From Malania oleifera (taxonomy: Eukaryota > Streptophyta > Magnoliopsida > Santalales > Ximeniaceae), in the NCBI RefSeq assembly GCF_029873635.1, contig NC_080420.1:30805032-30869031 (forward strand): 64,000 bases of DNA, written 5' to 3'. The notes beneath the pieces were generated by a model. It had not been told where the DNA came from. It searched no databases and saw only the letters and a list, made by a program, of their open reading frames with translations. Numbering within the stretch: position 1 is the stretch's first letter; each line of letters opens with the position of its first letter. Both the position numbers and the translations under genes were made by a program. Of the stretch, positions 12,071 through 22,243 are shown piece by piece.

Positions 12071-12593
12071 CCCAGCTTCGCTTAAATTCACCAAACAAAG
12101 GTGAAAAGAGGAAATTCGAAATTTTTATGTCAGATTCAAAGTTGCTTGAAATCCCAAATTGAGTATAGCATTCTGACGAAACAACGTCTTCCACATGTGC
12201 CACACATGCCTCACACACCCGCATGCGTCATCTTCGACCAACTGACGTGATTTGACCTGTAAACGTGATCCCCAACTCGGCCAGCAACTTGTAGCCCAGC
12301 TCCAAACTCGCGGTCATGACCCAACCTAGTTGACCAACCCGCGTCCAGTCGCCGACACATGGCACGCCCAGATTCCTCCACGTGGAGTAACGGTAATCAG
12401 TGATGTCGTTAATCTCCGTTAAGTCAGACTGGCCCAGCTAAACCGGTCAAGAATTTTTTTTAACTAGTTAAGTGACTTTTAAACTGATTCTTTGCAACCC
12501 AACCCAAAGTTTTTCGACCTTCTGAACACAATGGTGGTATCCGATTTGGAAAAATCTATCCTTATCACTCTATTTTTTGATATATTAAATCTG

Positions 12594-13590
12594 ATGGCTA
12601 ATAGTACTACACAAGCGGTTATTCCAAAGTTGACAAAGGAGAATTACAACAACTGATCTATTCAAATGAGGGCTCTATTAGGTGCTTAGGATGTCATGGA
12701 CATTGTTGAAGATGGGTACAAATAAGCCCCATCAAAAGAAGCCGAAGCATCTATGTTCGATGCTCAAAGAACGATCTTGCGAGTCGATCGAAAGAAGGAT
12801 TGCAAGGCAAAGTCCATAATTTACTAAGGCCTTGATGAGGCCACGTTCAAAATCATTACCTCTGCCAAGACGTCTAAAGAAGTTTTGGACTCTCTCCATT
12901 GAACACACAAAGGTGCAAACAAAGTGAAAAAAATTCTTCTTCAAATATTGCAAGGTGATTTGGAATCTTTAAGAATGAAATCTACTAAATCTATTGCTAA
13001 TTATTATACACGAGTTATGGTAATATCAAATCAATTGAGAAGAAATGGAGAGACTCTCAAAGATGAGAGAATTTGTGAGAAAATTTTGCGATCTTTGGAT
13101 CCAAAATTTGATTATATAGTCGTGATCATGGAAGAAACAAAAGATCTAGAAACCATGTCTGTAGAAGAACTTGTGGGCTCACTCCAAGCCCATAAGAAAA
13201 AACTCAACAGAAGGAGTGAAGATAAAGCACTAGAGCAAGCCCTCCAAACGAAATTGTCCCTCACTACAGATAGATACGACAAAGGGGGGACGTCATAGTG
13301 AGGAAGAGGATGAGGCTGAGGATCTTATAGAAAAATTTTTGGAAATTTTGAATCCAGAGAAGGCGATAGAGGTGAAAGAGGTCCTACTAGAGGAAGACAC
13401 AATCAACAGAACTATGTCTCACGAAGCAGAGGACAAAGAAGAAGAGGGGGATGCAATAACCGATCGAACGTAGATAAGAGAAATATTCAGTGCTACAACT
13501 ACCACAAGTACGAACACTACAATAATGAGTGCAGAGGTAATCCCCAAAATCACGAAGTAAATGAAAATTCTAACTTTGCAAAAAAATAGA
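12594..13590 (+). pseudogene. Copia 3 gag pseudogene
   Basis: Starts with ATG and 'MANSTTQAVIPKLTKENYN'; the next Trp codon is a stop. Several more stops occur before 12924. From there about 124 codons are open and contain the UBN2-type gag segment ('SIANYYTRVMVISNQLRRNG', 'ILRSLDPKFDYIVV', 'EELVGSLQAHKKKL'). A zinc knuckle remnant 'CYNYHKYEHYNNEC' at about 13493-13535 has its second Cys changed to Tyr, which would abolish zinc binding. Confidence 0.87.
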
Positions 13591-13599
13591 AAGTCGAAG

Positions 13600-14676
13600 G
13601 AGAATTGTTGATGCTGATGGCACACAATTCAACCCACAAGGACCAAAATGTTTGGCACCTTGATTCTGGAGCCATCAATCACATGACTCATAAAAAGAAC
13701 CTATTTAATGAACTTGATGAGAAAGTTGAGGGAGAGATATCATTTGACGATCTCTCTAAAGTCCCAGTTTGAGGAAGGGGAAATGTCCTAATCAAGAGAA
13801 AGGATGGAGACCATGCTTTTATCTCCAACACGTACTATGTGCCAGCCATGAAGACTAATATATTTAGTCTCGGACAGCTTGTGGAGAAAAGCTATTGAAT
13901 TAGCCTTAGAGATAAGCGGATGGTGATAACAAACGCTTGAGGTAAGCTTGTTACTTGAGTACAAATGGAAAAAAATCGAATGTTTCAGTTCGCCATTCAA
14001 CATGATACGCTAAGGTGTTTGAGCACTATCATCAAATACAAAGACTGGCTATGGTATCTCAGGTTTGAACATCTAAACTTTGAAAGTTTGAAATAGTTGG
14101 GAAGCAAGAAGATGGTGAAAGGCTTATCCAACATCCACCACCCAAATGTGATATTTGAAAGTTGTGTTCTGAACAAGCAACACAGAAAGAGCTTTGGAAA
14201 ACAAGCCGACTAGAGATCTACCATGTCACTCCAGCTAGTACACACAGATGTGTGTGGTCCATTAAGACCGTTTTCAAATGGCAGAACCGATACTTCCTAA
14301 TCTTCATTGACGATTATAGTAGGAAGACTTGGGTTTACTTCCTGAAAAGGAATTCAGAGGTGTTCGACAAGTTCAAAGCGTTCAAAGCTCTTGTGGAGAA
14401 ATAGAGTGACTATCGCATCAAGTCACTTCGATCATACCAAGGAGGAGAGTACAAGGATGAAACTTTCCTGGAATTCCTTAGGCAACAAGGGATTCAAAAA
14501 CAGTTCACACCGACCTACACTCTCCAGTTGAACAGTGTAGCTGAGAGGAAGAACCATACCATCCTTAATATGGCCAAGAGCATGTTAAAGGATAATAATA
14601 TGTCAAAAAGCTTTTGGGCAGAAGCAGTGTCATGTGCAGTCTATCTACTCAATAGGTGTCCTAGGAACCCAGCCAT
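13600..14676 (+). pseudogene. Copia 3 protease and truncated integrase pseudogene
   Basis: The protease motif 'WHLDSGAINHMT' at about 13653-13688 keeps its catalytic Asp. It is followed by 'KTNIFSLGQLVEK'. A GAG-pre-integrase remnant ('HLNFESLK', 'GLSNIHHPN') is followed by '[12 protein letters not shown]' in another frame, then '[15 protein letters not shown]', 'EYKDETFLEF' and 'NSVAERKNHTILNMAKSML'. The frame reaches 'VYLLNRCP' and then leaves the integrase sequence and enters LTR sequence at about 14674. Everything C-terminal of this point is missing from the element. Confidence 0.87.
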
Positions 14677-14777
14677 TTATGTTGAAATTATTAAGCTGCA
14701 GTCAACCTATTCCACCTACTAGCCCACCTCCCTTGAAGTTAATTCCCACCTACCGTTCTAGCAATTGGTATACATAG

Positions 14778-14818
<41 letters not shown>

Positions 14819-14994
14819 GTAATATGTGGTATAGAGAGGGTGAATAACCAGTGAGTGAGAGAAATTGTGTTTTTGAGAATTCCTCTGTAGTTTGTTTCAA
14901 ATTATTTTATTGAAATCAATAAAATGTATTTGTGTGCAATCATCACTGAGTTTCAATCACAACCAGTGATTGAGTGAGTTCTCTCCACCCATTA
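14674..14994 (+). repeat. 5'-truncated 3' LTR of copia 3
   Basis: Matches 11744-12056, starting at the words 'aacccagccattta' shared by both sites. It contains a TG microsatellite expansion at 14779-14815 where the other LTR has an interrupted GTGT run. Confidence 0.85.
14779..14815. repeat. (TG)n microsatellite
   Basis: About 18 TG units inside the 3' LTR of copia 3. They are absent as a pure tract from the partner LTR, so the expansion arose after insertion. Confidence 0.95.
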
Positions 14995-14999
14995 AAAAA

Positions 15000-15800
15000 A
15001 AAGATTATAATTTTTTATTGGAGTGAGATATTTAATGTGTGAAAAATATATAATAAGAAAAGCAATTCCAAATAGAAAAGTTGTAGAAAGGATGAATGAC
15101 TAAAGTGGGTGGTGGATCCCAAATACGTGCCCCCAGACTTTCTATGGCAAGTCCTAGCTATCGAAGAGTGTTGAATTCTTTTGCTATAAAGTTTTTGCGT
15201 CTTATCCATTTTGCACAACTAGAAAATGTGGAAGAGGAGAAAGGGATCACAGCATGTGGTCTGAAGAAAAAAAAGAAAACCATTTCATGTTGGAATATTT
15301 AAAAAAATTCAAAAATTTCAATCGAACTAGTTAATATTTCATAAATTCATTTATTATTTCATATTTATTACTTAATTTACAAATTCAGTTGTTTATCAGC
15401 AGCTGTTACAAAATTATTGATATAACAATATTAATTATCATTATTCATCATTAAAAGGTTATAAACATTAGGCAAAAACTTTATGAGACCATTTCAAAAA
15501 TGACACTTATCTGTAATTTAGCAAAATAAAATCAATATAAAAGAAAGGCTCACCCTCCATTATAAAAGAATGCATGACCCAAAAAAAATAGAGGCTTGTT
15601 TTTGTAAATACAGATGAGGGCATCCTGAGCACTTAAAATGAAAATATGCTGTCTTAATTTGTACTGCTCCGTGCTTCATCTCCACATGCTTTCTCAGCGA
15701 AACCTAGCCAGCCATTTCCACAGAAACCACATCTTCGATCCAATACCGCTGCTGAATTCATAATCTGGCCAGCCATAGTTCATCGATCGATCAAAGTTAG
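15000..15800. other. Intergenic, upstream of the small gene
   Basis: No repeat structure or credible coding frame seen. A short open frame at 15096-15302 has no recognisable features. The last ~150 bases are GC-richer and lead into a TATA motif, as expected of a host promoter region. Confidence 0.5.
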
Positions 15801-15806
15801 ATTACG

Positions 15807-15814
15807 TATAAAAT
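15807..15814 (+). promoter_or_regulatory. Candidate TATA box of the small gene
   Basis: TATAAAAT lies about 87 bases upstream of the first ATG. Transcription would start near 15838 and leave a leader of about 55 bases. Inferred from position and motif only. Confidence 0.45.
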
Positions 15815-15893
15815 ATGCAGAGGGTAGGTGTTAATTAGTGTTTGTGTTCGGCGAAGTTTTAAGGTGGGAATTATTAAGTATAAGTAGTGGGAT

Positions 15894-16139
15894 ATGATGG
15901 GGGGGATGATGGATATGGATAAGCTTTTTGTGAGTGTGAAGAGCAAATTGAAGGCGCTGAAGATGGGGAGAAAAGTGTATGCCAAAATAGAGAAGAGTGA
16001 GAGCATGAGACTGGAGATTAGGAGCAAGAAAGCCCAGAAGCTGATTGCTGAGAATCTGAAGAAGGCTGATCCACCCAAGGGCAAGAACTGTTCCCATGCC
16101 CATGCCTTTACCTGCTATGCCTCTGCCTCTAACTACTAG
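15894..16139 (+). CDS. Small lysine-rich protein of unknown function (81 aa or shorter)
   Basis: This is the best host-gene candidate in the window. The frame is intact, lies outside repeats, has a TATA motif upstream and differs from its surroundings in composition. The first ATG gives 81 residues beginning MMGGMMDMDK. The ATG at 15915 (MDKLFVSVKSK) looks a likelier start, giving 74 residues. The N-terminal two-thirds is basic and probably helical, rich in Lys and Ser ('KLKALKMGRKVYAKIEKSES', 'EIRSKKAQKLIAENL'). The tail is short and different in character, with His, Cys, Ala and Tyr ('HAHAFTCYASASNY'). No signal peptide or membrane segment is visible. I do not recognise the family and assign no function. 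The tail is duplicated at about 18850-18910. Confidence 0.6.
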   Translation: MMGGMMDMDKLFVSVKSKLKALKMGRKVYAKIEKSESMRLEIRSKKAQKLIAENLKKADPPKGKNCSHAHAFTCYASASNY

Positions 16140-16165
16140 CAGCTTCTTGCTTTTCGGTACAGTTT

Positions 16166-16195
16166 TTTCTTTCTTTCTTTCTTTCTTTCTTTCTT
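16166..16195. repeat. (TTTC)n microsatellite
   Basis: About seven TTTC units shortly after the stop codon of the small gene, probably within its 3' untranslated region. Confidence 0.9.
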
Positions 16196-17124
16196 GGTCT
16201 TTACAGTTTACTGCTGCCCCATCAATTATTATTAATTAATATTATTCGATAGCCGTGGTGTCGATCGAGCCCCTTGAGGACATGACTTGTCCATCAGATG
16301 AGCGGTTCCTTCTTTAATTTTTATTTTTGTTGGGTAAATAGATGAGATTGAAGTAATGTCTGATTAAAAAAATTTGCATCCTTAGTTTTTATCTTTATCT
16401 CGTTTGTCAAAAGATGAGTTTCTATTGTTGTTGTTATGTTTGACAGGATATTTTTTGTCAAAAAAATCATCCGCCTGCATCTCCTGAATTAGTTTTTTTT
16501 TTTTTTGGCACATATTTAGCAGATGTATTGATGATCAAGCCCGTGCATTATTGATTAATTTGGAAAATGATTTAATGGGAAATGACGTTGGTATTAATGA
16601 CTTTGGCTGATCAACCTCCAAATAAAAGGTTGTGCATTTTAGATGCACTTCACATTTAGTCAAAAAGTGAAGGTCACTATACAAGATTACTGTGAAATTT
16701 CTTGTCGTTGGTAAGGTATCTTCAGCCCATATAGAAGTTCCTTAGTAGTGCACATACAAATTTCAAACTGAGATGTTAGCCTTGTACATGTACTAGTATT
16801 GCACAAGTCCAATGCAAGTTAAGGAACGGATTGCTATGAAATCCTTCACAATGTTCCATTATCGCACTCGTAAAAATGAAAAATCATCCAGAAGAAAACA
16901 AAGGAGAAATATCATTCACAATCTAACATGATAATGTTCTTTTCGGGCGTAATCGATTCACTATTGTGTTCTATTTGGTTCATAAAGTAAAAAGAAAAAA
17001 ATAAGAATGAAACTTGTATAAAAATGTATTAATTTGCAAAAGAAAAAAAAAAGTTATTTTAACACAAAAAACTTGCAAAAGTTATTTTTATGAATAATAT
17101 AAGAACAGATAATTCCATAATAAG
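16196..17124. other. Intergenic, no gene seen
   Basis: AT-rich non-coding sequence downstream of the small gene. No repeat boundaries, open frames or RNA genes could be supported. Confidence 0.5.
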
Positions 17125-17138
17125 AAATGATTATGCAT

Positions 17139-17400
17139 AGCCCTCGGGCAATGGCTCAACTGGTAAGGGCGGGTTTGGGATGGGCCACTTGCTAGTTTAA
17201 AGCCTAGGTTCCATTTCTGCCCCAACGAGCAAATCCTGTATTTACCCCTACGCAGTGAGAGGGGCCTTGTTGTATGGGCGTGGGAATAGTTTGAGTACCT
17301 TGTGTCACCACCAGAGTGTGCCAGAGTGTGCTCGGTCAACGGGAGTGTCAACTGGATGAGCTGGGAAAGTCAAGACACCCGATGTAATTAAAAAAAAAAA
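17139..17400 (+). mobile_element. tRNA-derived SINE with target duplications
   Basis: It begins AGCCCTCGGGCAATGGCTCA. An A-box-like segment 'TGGCTCAACTGGTAAGGGC' sits at about 17152-17170, and a degenerate B-box-like 'AGGTTCCATTTC' lies about 35 bases later. The body is GC-rich compared with the flanks and ends in an A tail at 17390-17400. The flanks carry a 14-bp target duplication: 17125-17138 (AAATGATTATGCAT) against 17398-17411 (AAATGATTATACAT), one mismatch. Length, promoter boxes, A tail and long duplication together identify a SINE mobilised by a LINE reverse transcriptase. The family is not named here. Confidence 0.88.
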
Positions 17401-17918
17401 TGATTATACATGTTCTATTCTGTTTTCCTTGGAATAATCCCAACTTTTGCATAAAAAACTACCTTTAAATTATGCCCTCATAAAATCGCTATTCTACTTT
17501 CTCTTATTGTCAATTAATGGTTTAAAAACATGGCAATGCACAATTTTTAACATATAATTGTCTTAGGTGTATTTAGGTAAAATCAAATAGTAACTTCTAC
17601 TTAATTTATTTTTTAATTCATTGGAAGGCTATTAGGCTTGGCTACACAGTAAATGTTGCTTATCACACATTTCATAAGCAATGTTATCACTTTCCGAAGA
17701 TAGAATGTGAGAGATTTTTAAAAATGAAGTTCTCGTGTTCTCATTGTTAGTTTAGTTGATTAACCAAATTCACAATGATCTAGTTAGGACCATGGGATAG
17801 GATATACATTAATGCCTTTTATAATCAGTTGATTTTAAAATCTAAATATGAAAATTTTCGAATCATCTAATCCTTAATTTTAGTGTGTTAAAACTTGATA
17901 TACATTGTTGGCTCACAA

Positions 17919-18106
17919 CCTAACAACTTAAACTTTTAGATAAAATGTTAATCTAACATGGTATTAGAGTTAGTTACCAAGAGGTTCTGAGTTCTAGTCC
18001 TATCGCCGCATTTATTCTGTGGTATTTTAAAAAAATTATTATTTGTTTCTCTCTCCATGTGCGGGGAGTGTTAGCTTAAACTTTTAGGTAAACTGGTAAT
18101 CTAACA
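17919..18106 (+). mobile_element. Very small LTR-like (TRIM/SMART-type) element
   Basis: Two copies of a ~38-bp sequence around 'CTTAAACTTTTAG.TAAA.TG' lie at about 17919-17958 and 18069-18106 in direct orientation. Both end TAATCTAACA. The left copy is directly followed by TGGTATTAGAGTTAG, a primer-binding-site-like sequence. The right copy is directly preceded by a purine-rich GTGCGGGGAG. This layout is that of a miniature LTR retrotransposon with no coding capacity, total about 188 bp. The left end and any target duplication are unclear. Confidence 0.6.
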
Positions 18107-18777
18107 GCGTGCTCATTTATATCTTAGATGACCCGACAAATATGAAAGAAATACATAAAAGAGTATGAGTATATTCATATTCAATAAATTGTAAAAAGTG
18201 AACCACACATTTTTTTTTTTTTTTTGTCATAGAGCTAATTTTTCATTTCACAAATTTGTATGAAATAAATGAATAACAAAAAATAGTTTTCCCATTATTT
18301 GTTTGTCAAATTAGTTTTTTTTTTTAAATTTCAAATATTTACAAAAAATGACTCCCTATTTCTTAATTTTTCAAATTTGTATAGTAATTTGAGAAATATA
18401 TTTTTTATTATTTTTTTAAATTTTTAACTCTTTACATGCTAGTATGAAATTTAAATCTTAAGCTTTAATTTATATGGATTATGTATGAAACTTTTCTACA
18501 TCCAGTCGAATCCAAAAATCCCAAAATGCATGATCCCAAATATGAGTTTATATAATTTTGGCAATTATTTTGAAATCTAGAGATTAAAAATAAAATTTTT
18601 ATACTCTTTATTTTTATCTTTTTACTACAAATTTTTAAAAACTAAAAATTAAATTAAAATTTTCATAATTCTTTAAAAAATAAAAAAATTAAAAAAAGAC
18701 AACATTTTTCACAATTAAATGGATCCTAAGATTTTACAATAATCTAGTTCCTTTTGAAGTTTTCAAAATCATAAATT
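18107..18777. other. AT-rich intergenic sequence
   Basis: Long A and T runs and no supported gene or repeat boundary. Confidence 0.5.
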
Positions 18778-18827
18778 TTGTTAAAGAGGAGATATGTGCC
18801 AAGATTTTTCCCAAAAAATGTTTACAG

Positions 18828-18960
18828 CAAAATTTTCATGCCTTTGCTTGCAGCTATGCCCATGCCTTTGCCTGCTACGCCTCTGCTTCTGCGTCTGCCT
18901 CTACCTAGTTTACTAACTTCTTGCATTTCGGTATTTTATTTTTTCATTCTAAATAAATAA
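18828..18960 (+). pseudogene. Duplicated 3' tail of the small gene
   Basis: The segment around 18857-18908 reads 'SYAHAFACYASASASAST*'. It matches the end of the gene at 15894-16139 ('HAFTCYASASNY*') with one internal repeat expansion, and homology continues into the 3' flank ('cttcttgc.tttcggta'). Only the C-terminal part is present. The lysine-rich body is missing. Just upstream, 'TTTGCTTGCAG' resembles a splice acceptor, so it could be an orphan terminal exon, but no donor or upstream exon was found. A truncated duplicate is the simpler reading. Confidence 0.55.
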
Positions 18961-18996
18961 ATTTTTTACATTTTATTGCATGTCCATCATTGTGAA

Positions 18997-19010
18997 TTAT
19001 TATTATTATT

Positions 19011-19043
<33 letters not shown>

Positions 19044-19139
19044 ATTGTTATTGTTATAGTTATTGTTGTTTTTGTTGTTGTTGCTATTGTCGTCATCATC
19101 ATCATTGTTGTGTTAGATAATATATATATATATATATAA
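18997..19139. repeat. Compound microsatellite (ATT)n/(GTT)n/(TA)n
   Basis: ATT units pass into interrupted GTT units up to about 19090. A CATCAT stretch follows, then a short TA run inside the start of the next LTR. Confidence 0.9.
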
Positions 19140-19266
19140 TATTTTTGTTAAGGAGCACTTTGGTATTTGTGTCATTATTAGGGTTAGGGTTATTAGTTCC
19201 AATTGTATTCAATTAATTAAGACCTCGACCTCTTGTGTGGCAACTCTCTCTTAGCAATTGAATCTC

Positions 19267-19268
<2 letters not shown>

Positions 19269-19309
<41 letters not shown>
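19269..19309. repeat. (CT)n microsatellite
   Basis: About 20 CT units in the presumed LTR or leader of copia 4. Confidence 0.95.
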
Positions 19310-19313
<4 letters not shown>

Positions 19314-19920
19314 ACGATCCTAATCTCCTTCTCCTTTAAGCCTTAGCCGCTGCACCACCTCCCAACGCCGCACACAACGTTGCACCGACCACACACAATT
19401 GCATGCACAAACCTCCCATGCACAGTCGCATGCACCGTCGACTTCTTCCTGCACCATCGAACACACCAAGAAGCTCTGGTCTGTGCAAAGTCGCACCGTC
19501 CTTAATCAACCAAAAATTGCAGACTATAAATTTAAAGGAAACTCTGGTACCGTCGCATTATACCATCCAGTATCATTGCATCGTCGCACCATCCTTAATC
19601 AACCAGAAATTGCAAACCGAAAATTTTAAAGAAACTCTTGTGGAAAGTTCAAGGAAATTGTAGGCCGAAAATTGCAAGCCAAAAATTGCAGACCGTTGCA
19701 TCGTCGCATCGTTTGTTTGTAGTGGTTGTAGTTTTTGCAATGTTTTCTAAATCAATAAGTGTTTGCATTGTTTGTAGTTTTGCTTGCAGTGTTATTTTGT
19801 TTTGCTTTTGCCTTCACCGTAGCTCATGTCGGCTTCCGAGCAACATTCTTCTTCATAGGCACAACCTTCTTGGTGCCAGCAAAAGTAGACTCACCCGTCG
19901 CAGGGAGCTTTTGCATTTGA

Positions 19921-22243
19921 AGATGATTGTTGAATCAGTTGTTAGTGAACTAATGGCAGAGGAAGTGTGTCTCAAGTCTCATATGAGTAAAGGTCTTCTC
20001 CCAGTTCCTACTCTGATTGTTTTGGCTATCTCATCTAAGCAATCTTCCAATGGTCAAAATCGACGTCAGAAAGTTAACATTAATGAGTGTAGTTTTTGCA
20101 AGCAGAAAGGTCATTGGAAAGCTCAATGTCCGTTATTATTAAGGGACAACAATAGGCTTCAATGCTTAGGCATTATCACACTGCAGCCACTGCATCATTA
20201 GAAAAGTTGTCTCCCACTGTGCCTACATTATCTATTATTGTAAAGCAGTTGCAGAAGCTTCTTTCTACATCAAAGCCTAATGTCTTATCTATTTCTCCTT
20301 CTATAGGTTTTTCCTCCTCATCCACTTCAAGTATATTTTCGTCCACTTGGGTATTTGATTTAGGTGCTACTCATCATACGTCAAATAACATCTCTCTATT
20401 TATATCAATATCTTCTACCTTGACACCTTCATTTGTTTTGGCTACCAATGGTACGCCAATGCCATTGGTAGGTACTGGTTCCATCATTTCATCTTGTTTG
20501 TGTCTTTCTGATGTTTATTGTATTCCTCAACTTTCATTGAATTTGATTTATCTTAGTCAACTCTGTGATTCTGGATACTATATTTCTTTTACTCCAACCT
20601 CATGTTTTGTGCAGGATCCACATTCCAAGAAGTTGATTGGGATAGGCCATAGGAAAGGGGGATTGTATGTGTTAGAAGAGCTTCAAGTCAAATAATTTGC
20701 TGGTTTTAGTGATGATTTGTCTTCATTTAGTTTGAGTTCAAATTATTCTAATTTTTATTTATGACATTCACACCTTGGACATGTTTCTAGTTCTCGACTG
20801 AGATTTGGCTTCCACAAGTGTATTAGGAAATTTATCTTCTCATGACATTTTTTGATTATAATGGTTGTAAGCTTGCAAAATTCTTTGCTTTCCCCTTTAA
20901 TAAAAGTACTTCAGTGTCTCTTGTACCATTTGATCAAATTCATTCTAATGTTTGGAGACCAAATCCTACTTCCTCAAAGAGAGGGTCTCGATATTATGTT
21001 TTTTTCATTGATGATTATACTCATTTTTCTTAGATATGTCTTATGAAGAAACATTATGATTTCATTAGCTTTTATAAAATGTTTTGTGCTTTGATTTAAA
21101 CACAACATTCACCTTTCATTAAGTGTTTTAGGTGCAATTTAGGGGGGAAGTATAATTCTACTAAGTTTTCCGCCCTACTCACCTTTGATGGCATCATATA
21201 TCAATCATCTTGCATAGACACTCCTGAGCAAAATGACGTGGTTAAAAGAAAACATAGGCACGCCATTGAGATAGCTCAATCTCTCCTCCTTTATTGTAAT
21301 ATTCCCAAAGTTTTCTAGGGAGAAACAGTTCTTATGGCCACATATTTGATTAATAGAATTCCTACTTATCTTAATTTGGGAGTTTCTCCTTATGAGAATT
21401 TGTACGACAAGACTCCAGAGCATTTTCATTTGAGAGTATTTGGTTGCACATGCTTAGTCCTTCTTCTTATATTGAGCGTTCTAAGTTATCTACTCGATCC
21501 TCTGTATGTGTGTTTCTTGGTTATGGTGATGGACAAAAAGAATATCGTTGTTATGATCCAGAAATACAAAAACTTTATGTTTTTCGTCACGTTGCCTTTC
21601 TTGAACACATTCCTTTCTTCTCTATTCCAGCAAGTTCTAGCATCTTAAATGAGTCTGACCTTGTAAGTATTGATCCATTTCCTCTTTTTGTCTTTCATTT
21701 TCTTCTGTAGGTACAAATCCCCCATTCTCCTTGGCGGACTCCTCTTCATCTTCTGATCATGTGGACCCTACATCTTCTCGTTATCCAACGCGACCCCTTC
21801 TCATAGTAATTCATATGTTCTTAAGTTTCATTCTTGTTATTCTTCTAGTTTTTCTACTTTCTTAGTTTCTCTTCATTCCCATTGTGAGCTTGGTTTTTAT
21901 AGGGAGGCAACTATTAACCCTCTTTGGCAACAGGCTATAAATGAAGAACTTGCTGCTTTGTATAAAACCAACACGTGAGAGTTAGTACCTCTTCCTCTTG
22001 GTAAAACGATAGTGGGGCATCGCTGGGTCTACAAGATCAAAACTAAGTTTGATGGTTCTGTTGAAAGATATAAGACCCGTTTGGTTGCAAAAGGGTTTAC
22101 TCAAAAAGTTGGTTTTGATTATGAGGAGACATTTGCACTAGTTGCTAAGATTACATCCGTACATACTTTAATTGCATTAGCTTTTATTAACCAATGAAAA
22201 CTCTCACAGTTAGATGTAAAGAAGGCCTTCCTAAATAGGGATC
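19921..22243 (+). pseudogene. Copia 4 gag-pol pseudogene
   Basis: The gag C-terminus reads 'VSELMAEEVCLKS'. A perfect zinc knuckle CSFCKQKGHWKAQC lies at about 20089-20130. The protease region at about 20345 has the active site changed to 'FDLGATHHTS', with Ser replaced by Leu in the DSG triad. 'YCIPQLSLNLIYLSQLCDSG' and 'LYVLEEL' follow in an open stretch of about 177 codons. Integrase parts include 'CKLAKFFAFPF', 'FIDDYTHFS', 'TPEQNDVVKRKHRHAIE' and 'YLINRIP'. 'ENLYDKTPEHFHLRVFGCTC' ends the integrase. RT begins near 21900 with 'HRWVYKIKTKFDGSVERYK' and 'RLVAKGFTQKVGFDYEETFA' and is cut after 'LDVKKAFLN'. Confidence 0.87.

Larger units (their letters stand above)
11681..14994 (+). mobile_element. 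Deleted Tork-like Ty1/copia element 3
   Basis: The 5' LTR (11681-12056), primer-binding site, gag, protease and the first two-thirds of integrase are present. The integrase then runs directly into the middle of the 3' LTR at about 14674, so RT, RNase H and the polypurine tract are deleted. The LTR seems to start with TGTTGAAA at 11681 and end in ...CCCATTA. A run of five A residues flanks both sides (11676-11680 and 14995-14999), which would fit a target duplication but is low-complexity. Gag wording ('VIPKLTKENYN', 'DVMDIVEDGY') is typical of the Tork lineage. Confidence 0.85.
19111..22243 (+). mobile_element. Ty1/copia element 4, truncated in reverse transcriptase
   Basis: A probable LTR starts TGTTAGATAAT at 19111. 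Its end was not located and no clear primer-binding site was seen. Gag C-terminus, zinc knuckle, protease, integrase and the beginning of RT follow in order. The RT breaks at 22243 ('KKAFLN'), where the direct-repeat element starts, and I did not find its continuation on the other side. Many stops are present. Confidence 0.8.

Noticed and set aside
15797-16103. Antisense frames over the small gene
   Set aside because: Shadow frames opposite the lysine-rich coding strand, rich in Leu, Ile, His and Thr as expected from its complement.
17139-17215. Possible tRNA gene (A-box and B-box-like words)
   Set aside because: The B-box is degenerate, no cloverleaf can be closed, and the A tail with long target duplications shows it is a SINE.
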